Origin: Dactylosporangium sucinum
Lineage (GTDB): Bacteria > Actinomycetota > Actinomycetes > Mycobacteriales > Micromonosporaceae
NCBI RefSeq assembly: GCF_014647515.1
Contig: NZ_BMPI01000006.1
Coordinates: forward strand, 161,371-225,370
Reading direction: 5' to 3'
Length of the DNA: 64,000 nucleotides
The notes under the pieces are model-generated. The model saw nothing but the letters and a program-made list of their open reading frames with translations, made no database searches and was not told where the DNA came from. Of the stretch, positions 59,731 through 64,000 are shown in pieces. Numbering within the stretch: the first letter of the stretch is position 1; the number at the start of each line of letters is the position of its first letter. The position numbers and the translations under genes are program-made.

Positions 59731-61119
59731 TTAGCGCCGGTAGTGCCGGACGGCCCGGGCCGCGAGCAGCTCCATGGCCCGGGCGGCGGTGACCGCCCCG
59801 ACGACGAGCCCGGCGCCGGGCACGACCCGCCTGGCGAGCCGGGCGGCGACGGCCCGCACCAGCCCGCCGCCGACGGCGCGGACGATCGGCGCCCCGAGCC
59901 GCGCGGGCCCGACGCCCGGGCTCGCCGGCCGGGTGACCTCGACGTGCTGGGCCGCCCGGATCGCCGCCTCGGCCGTCTCGACGCTTCCGTGGACCCGCTG
60001 GATCACGAGCAGCTCGGCGGCCCGCTCCGGGTCGAGCGGGTCGTGGCCGTACGCGGCGGCGAGGTGGAGCACGAGCCGGGCCTGGAGCCAGCCGAGGGCG
60101 GCCCCCTCGGCGACGAGCCCGACCGCCCCGGCGGCGCCGGCGGCGGCGCCCTGCAGCCGGGCCCGGCGGACGAACTCGCGGGTGACCGCCCGGGCGACGG
60201 CGTCGCTGGTGGCAGTGGGGTAGGTCGCCCGATACCAGCCGACCCGCCGTCGCGCCTCGGCACCCAGCCGCCGCACGGCCGCGAGGGCGAGGAGTTCGGG
60301 CAGGTAGGCGGGGTTCACCCCGATGCTGCCGGTATTGAACTGCTCGGGCTCCGGAGCAACCTCGACGACGGGTTCCTCGGCGACGGCCTTCTTCGCGCTC
60401 GCCGTCTTGACCGCTTTCCTGGCTGCTTTCTTGACCGCTTTCTCGACCGGCACGGGCTCGTCACCGAGCAGATCGAGCTGCTCCGCCTGCACCGCCGGCT
60501 TTGCCATGGTTTTCTTGACCGCTTTCTTCGTCGCCTGCCTGGCGGTCGCCTCCCGCGGAGCCGGCACCTCGGCCGCGGGCGGCGCCGCTCGAGTGACCTG
60601 CACCCGGTCGGCCTCGGCCGTGACGACTTCCTCGGGCGGCGCCGCCTTCTTCACCACGGCCTTCTTGACGGCCGCTTTCTTCGGTGCGGCCTTCTTGACG
60701 GTGGCTTTCGCTGGAGCGGCTTTCGGCGCCGTGGGCGGCTCGGCCGGTGCCGCCGGATCGGTCGGTGCCGCCGGATCGGCCGGTGCCGCCGGATCGGTCG
60801 GTGCCTCGACCGGCCCGGCTCCGAAGGCGGCCGGCACGGTCCGCGGCCGGGACGGTGGCTCCGGCTCGACCGGCGGCGACCCGGCCCGGAACGGACTGGC
60901 CTGCACCGACGGCGGCGCGAACGGCGTCGCGGCCGGCGTTCGCGGGCGCGGCGCGCTCGGCTGGGCGGTCTCCGGCGCGGCAGCTTCTTGCGGCGGCGGC
61001 TCGAACCGCAGCGAGGTGTCGCCGAGCGCTGGGCCACGCCGCCGCCCAGCAGCGGGTGGCGCATCCGCTTTGGGCGGTTTGTGCGCTTTTCGCGGCGGCG
61101 GGCCGGCGTCCTCTCCCAT
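59731..61119 (-). CDS. Lysine-rich (histone-H1-like) protein with C-terminal EcsC-like domain
   Basis: 462 aa. Residues ~1-130 are Pro/Ala-rich. About 130-225 contain KKA-type repeats (KKAAPKKAAVKKAVVKKAAP, TKKAVKKTMAKP, KKAARKAVKTASAKKA) like bacterial histone-H1-like tails. The C-terminal ~190 residues form a helical domain (LLALAAVRRLGAEARRRVGW, LQARLVLHLAAAYGHDPLDP, AAELLVIQRVHGSVETAEAA) resembling EcsC-family membrane-associated domains. ATG 61119 is preferred; a TTG at 61140 is possible. The role is unknown. Confidence 0.75.
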   Translation of the reverse strand: MGEDAGPPPRKAHKPPKADAPPAAGRRRGPALGDTSLRFEPPPQEAAAPETAQPSAPRPRTPAATPFAPPSVQASPFRAGSPPVEPEPPSRPRTVPAAFGAGPVEAPTDPAAPADPAAPTDPAAPAEPPTAPKAAPAKATVKKAAPKKAAVKKAVVKKAAPPEEVVTAEADRVQVTRAAPPAAEVPAPREATARQATKKAVKKTMAKPAVQAEQLDLLGDEPVPVEKAVKKAARKAVKTASAKKAVAEEPVVEVAPEPEQFNTGSIGVNPAYLPELLALAAVRRLGAEARRRVGWYRATYPTATSDAVARAVTREFVRRARLQGAAAGAAGAVGLVAEGAALGWLQARLVLHLAAAYGHDPLDPERAAELLVIQRVHGSVETAEAAIRAAQHVEVTRPASPGVGPARLGAPIVRAVGGGLVRAVAARLARRVVPGAGLVVGAVTAARAMELLAARAVRHYRR

Positions 61120-61314
61120 CTGCAAGAGCGTAATGGCCAACGGCCGCCCGCGCCGGATGTGACCGACGCCATCCCCGCTCGGGCGGTGGCCGTCGTCACA
61201 CTCCGCTCGGGCCCCTGGTCAGGCAGGCAAGCCTCCCCGGGGGCGTACCCGCTTTGCCGGAAGATTGGGCGGGCCTGTATCCTCGGACGGCGGTTACCGG
61301 TGACGGTGGCTGCT

Positions 61315-61405
61315 GGAGGCTTCGCCTAGTTCGGTCTATGGCGCCGCACTGCTAATGCGGTTTGGGTCTTAAAGCCCATCCCGGGTTCGAATCCCGGAGC
61401 CTCCG
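61315..61405 (+). tRNA. tRNA-Ser(GCT)
   Basis: 91-nt class II tRNA. Acceptor GGAGGCT (61315-61321) pairs with AGCCTCC (61398-61404); discriminator G61405. Anticodon arm CCGCA-CTGCTAA-TGCGG, anticodon GCT. Long variable arm, T-loop GTTCGAATC. CCA not encoded. Confidence 0.95.
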
Positions 61406-61441
61406 CGCAAAGCCCGGTGTGTACACTGGGCCGAGCACCGA

Positions 61442-61514
61442 GCGCCCGTAGCTCAACGGATAGAGCATCTGACTACGGATCAGAAGGTTAGGGGTTCGAG
61501 TCCCTTCGGGCGCG
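61442..61514 (+). tRNA. tRNA-Arg(ACG)
   Basis: 73-nt tRNA. Acceptor GCGCCCG (61442-61448) pairs with CGGGCGC (61507-61513); discriminator G61514. Anticodon arm TCTGA-CTACGGA-TCAGA, anticodon ACG. A34 is the TadA substrate. Confidence 0.96.
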
Positions 61515-61521
61515 CAAGGTC

Positions 61522-61563
61522 AACAGGCGGTTGAGCTGCGGAAACGCGGATCAGCCGCCTGTT
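61522..61563 (+). terminator. Terminator after tRNA-Arg
   Basis: Perfect 9-bp stem AACAGGCGG (61522-61530) with CCGCCTGTT (61555-61563), then TCG. It begins 8 nt after the tRNA. Confidence 0.7.
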
Positions 61564-61933
61564 TCGTCTGTCCATCGTGGACGTGCAGCGGCTCGGGCTC
61601 CGCGCCGTCCGACCTGGATCTCGGACGCTTCTACCCACATGCGGGGTGCGGATCACGTCTCGCCCTGGCGACGTAGGCATCACCCGGGGGCGGCGGTGCC
61701 GACCCACGCCACCCGCCCTTCCGGACCGAGGCGCCGCCTCTCGGCGCGTGGATCTTCAGCGGCGCCGGCCACGGCGGCCACGGCATCCACGACCGGCCGC
61801 AGGACGACCGGTGGACCGGCGGCGTGCGGCCGCCGCCGTCGGTGGACCGGCGGGGCGGCCGCCGGCCTACGGGTGACGGCCGCGAAAAGGTGATGATACG
61901 GGCGATCCAGGACAACCTGGATAAGCTCGAACT
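61564..61933. other. Non-coding region before the histidine kinase
   Basis: 370 bp with no supported gene. A plus-strand frame open from 61677 to past 61930 has Gly/His/Arg-rich low-complexity translation and no start with a ribosome-binding site. The kinase promoter should be in the AT-richer last ~50 bp. Confidence 0.5.
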
Positions 61934-63790
61934 ATGCGTTCGGAGTTCCTGTTGCGAATGGTGCGTCCGACGCCCCCACCGATTGGAGTGGGGATCGCGG
62001 TCGCTGCCCTCCTGGTCGCCGCGGAGACCCTCCTGATCTATCCACTCATGACCATCGCAAGAGGGCCGTCCCTGGTCATGATCTACCTGATCGGCGTCGT
62101 CACGGTGTCGATGGTGTGGGGCCTGACGCTGGGATTCGCCACATCGTTGGCAAGCGTCCTGGCATACGACTTCTTCCACATCCCACCCATTCTGGGATTC
62201 GCGGTCGCCGATACCCGGGACTGGGTCATGCTCGCCGTCCTCGCCGGGGTCTCCTTGGTGACCGCCGCCTTGGCGGACCTGTCCCGACTGCGGGCCGCGC
62301 AGGCCCAGGAATCCGATCTCACCGCCGAGATGGCCGGCCTGCTGCTCAACACGGACGACGTTGCCGCCGCGCTGCCCGCGGCCGCCCAACGGATCGCGCA
62401 CGCGCTCGATCTGCCGGGTGTGGCGATCAAGCTCGAAGCCGTCCCCGACGGCACCGGCCGGGACTCGGTGTTTCCGCTGCGCGACGGCGCGACCTCGCTC
62501 GGGACCCTGGAGGTCCCGGACGGCATGCCTGAGGTGTCGCGACGGCGGCTGCGGGAGAAGGTCGTCCCGTCGCTCGAGTCGCTGCTCCACGCCGCCCACG
62601 AGCGTGCGGCCATACTCGACTCCCTCCGAGCACGGCGCGACGAGCTGCGGCTGCTCGCCCATCAGCAGGCCGCGTTGCGGCGGGTGGCGACGCTCGTCGC
62701 GCGTGGCGCCAGTCCGACCGAGGTCTTCGCCGCGGTTACGGCAGAGATCAGCCAACTCCTCGGCGCACGTCACACGACGCTGTTGCGCTACGAGCCCGAC
62801 GACACGGTCACCATCGTCTCGACCAACGAGCCCACACTGATGTCGTTGGTCCACAGCCGCTGGTCGGCCAGCAACGGCAACATCGCAGGACTGGTGCGCC
62901 GAACCGGTCGCGCCACCCGGATGGACGACGACGAAGACACCGCCGGCCCCGGCACCCGCGAACATGAACTGGACATCTGTGCGGCGATCGGTCTGCCGGT
63001 CGTCGTCGAGGACCGCTTGTGGGGAGTTCTCGTCGTCTCGTCCAGGCGGGCCGAGCCCCTGCCGCCCGACGCGGAGGAGCGCATCAGGGGCTTCACGGAC
63101 CTTGCCGCCACCGCCATCGCGAACGCCGACAACCGCGCCGAACTCATCGCGTCCCGTGCCCGCATCGTGGCGGCCGCCGACGAGGCACGTCGGCGCATTG
63201 AACGCGATCTGCACGACGGCGCCCAGCAACAGCTCATCTCAATCGGGCTCGAGCTGCGCGCGGCCGAGCATTGCACGACGCTTGAGCAGGTCAAGGCGCA
63301 GGTGTCGGATGTCGCTACAGAAATCAAGAGCATGCATGATCATCTGCGGGAAATCTCGCGAGGCATTCACCCACCGATTCTGACCACCGGCGGACTGGAG
63401 CCGGCACTCAGATCGCTCGCCCGCCGTTCCGCAGTCCCGGTGGAGCTTGACATCCATCTCGATCAGCGATTGTCCTCGAGCGTCGAGGTGGCCGCGTATT
63501 ACGTCGTGTCGGAATCGCTGACGAACGCGACAAAGCACGCACACGCGTCGCTCGTGCACATCGTCGCGGAGCTGCAAGGCGAGACGCTTCAGCTCGCGAT
63601 CCGCGACAACGGAGTCGGCGGAGCCAACCCCGACAAGGGATCCGGACTCACGGGCCTGATCGACCGCGTGGTGGCGCTCGGCGGACACATGACGATCACG
63701 AGTCCTGCGGACGGCGGGACGTCGCTGTCGGCCGCCATCCCGACCCGGCACACCGACCCGTTCGCTCCCCCGGCTCCGGCCAAGCGCTGA
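61934..63790 (+). CDS. NarL-type (HisKA_3) sensor histidine kinase with DUF4118 and GAF domains
   Basis: 618 aa. An N-terminal DUF4118-like membrane domain (four helices, about 18-115) contains AYDFFHIPPI, the KdpD-type marker. A coiled linker and a GAF domain (about 245-400) follow. The phospho-acceptor is H427 in RRRIERDLHDGAQQQL. A HATPase_c domain ends the protein (VVSESLTNATKHAHA, LAIRDNGVGGANPDKGSGLT). A NarL-type response regulator would be expected, but is not inside the window. Confidence 0.93.
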   Translation: MRSEFLLRMVRPTPPPIGVGIAVAALLVAAETLLIYPLMTIARGPSLVMIYLIGVVTVSMVWGLTLGFATSLASVLAYDFFHIPPILGFAVADTRDWVMLAVLAGVSLVTAALADLSRLRAAQAQESDLTAEMAGLLLNTDDVAAALPAAAQRIAHALDLPGVAIKLEAVPDGTGRDSVFPLRDGATSLGTLEVPDGMPEVSRRRLREKVVPSLESLLHAAHERAAILDSLRARRDELRLLAHQQAALRRVATLVARGASPTEVFAAVTAEISQLLGARHTTLLRYEPDDTVTIVSTNEPTLMSLVHSRWSASNGNIAGLVRRTGRATRMDDDEDTAGPGTREHELDICAAIGLPVVVEDRLWGVLVVSSRRAEPLPPDAEERIRGFTDLAATAIANADNRAELIASRARIVAAADEARRRIERDLHDGAQQQLISIGLELRAAEHCTTLEQVKAQVSDVATEIKSMHDHLREISRGIHPPILTTGGLEPALRSLARRSAVPVELDIHLDQRLSSSVEVAAYYVVSESLTNATKHAHASLVHIVAELQGETLQLAIRDNGVGGANPDKGSGLTGLIDRVVALGGHMTITSPADGGTSLSAAIPTRHTDPFAPPAPAKR

Positions 63791-63826
63791 AACCACGCTC
63801 ATTGCATCGGGGGGCGCGCGGGTCCG

Positions 63827-64000
63827 ATGATCGGGCCTGTGCGAATCAGCTGGCAAGCCGTTGTGGGTGGGCTGTCCGGTGTGACCGCGGCCGCGGTCTG
63901 GGCCTTGAGCTTGGCGATCTATCAGCCGTTCATGCAGCCGAGCGGATTCTGGGCCGATCCGCAGACGGGTGCGAGCTTTCCGGAACTTGCCGGCAACAAC
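63827..64000 (+). CDS. 5' part of a membrane-anchored or secreted protein (cut by the window edge)
   Basis: The frame opens at ATG 63827 and is still open at 64000 (58 codons seen). It begins MIGPVRISWQAVVGGLSGVT and has a hydrophobic helix at about 12-32, then QPFMQPSGFWADPQTGASFP. Either a signal anchor or a signal peptide is possible. GTG 63839 is an alternative start. I do not recognise the family. It lies 37 bp after the kinase gene and may be in its operon. Confidence 0.55.
   Translation, partial: MIGPVRISWQAVVGGLSGVTAAAVWALSLAIYQPFMQPSGFWADPQTGASFPELAGNN

Noticed and set aside
61677..61933. Open plus-strand frame before the histidine kinase
   Set aside because: No start codon with a ribosome-binding site, low-complexity Gly/His/Arg translation, and it is out of frame with the kinase.

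Overview
The window is chromosomal DNA from a very GC-rich actinomycete. Third-position G/C is near saturation, GTG starts are common, and several long open frames lie antisense to real genes as a result. The dnaX-ybaB-recR block beside the SRP RNA, TadA with its associated protein, linked XRE/DUF5753 and DUF397 genes, DUF6232, DUF6230/DUF6114 and several secreted hydrolases point to the Micromonosporaceae (Actinoplanes/Micromonospora/Dactylosporangium-like). Genus cannot be fixed from sequence alone.

Layout. 1-4.4 kb: replication and repair block on the minus strand (SRP RNA, dnaX, ybaB/ebfC, recR) and tRNA-Ser(GGA). 4.5-8.1 kb: lipoprotein, then a mirror-like accessory locus with two DUF6232 genes outside, an XRE/DUF5753 regulator, and two convergent DUF397 genes. 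8.1-17.1 kb: CoA transferase, DUF885 protein, EamA transporter, PHP protein, MtnA, TyrA and a secreted propeller protein. 17.2-20.2 kb: TadA and partner, thioesterase, TetR. 20.2-29.6 kb: a two-component system divergent from a lipoprotein/fusion-protein/MacB-type ABC operon, DeoD, tRNA-Ser(CGA), and a second ABC export operon. 29.8-34.6 kb: a repeat-built secreted protein, membrane protein, HxlR/NmrA divergent pair, sigma factor with partner. 34.6-37.0 kb: palindromic repeat in purine/pyrimidine tracts, then DUF6230/DUF6114. 37.6-42.9 kb: two large secreted carbohydrate-active proteins. 43.0-50.1 kb: a tightly coupled five-gene SWIM / unknown / VWA / MoxR-AAA / DUF5682 operon. 50.2-57.2 kb: APH-like kinase, SUFU protein, SGNH esterase, two tandem XRE-TPR regulators and a secreted S1 protease. 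57.3-64 kb: dienelactone hydrolase, ArgS, a lysine-rich protein with an EcsC-like tail, tRNA-Ser(GCT), tRNA-Arg(ACG), a histidine kinase and a truncated gene.

Functional links. TadA, ArgS and tRNA-Arg(ACG) all occur here: TadA makes inosine-34 in the tRNA that ArgS charges. The two MacB-like systems each pair a membrane-fusion protein, an ATPase and an FtsX-type permease through 1-4 bp overlaps. The five-gene MoxR/VWA/SWIM operon resembles E. coli yehLMPQ and is the best candidate for a poorly described multi-protein machine. Two palindromes sharing a GATCTTG(C/G)AGTTGTGGT core, a third unrelated palindrome, and an 18-bp element shared by the two DUF6232 genes are the most notable non-coding signals.
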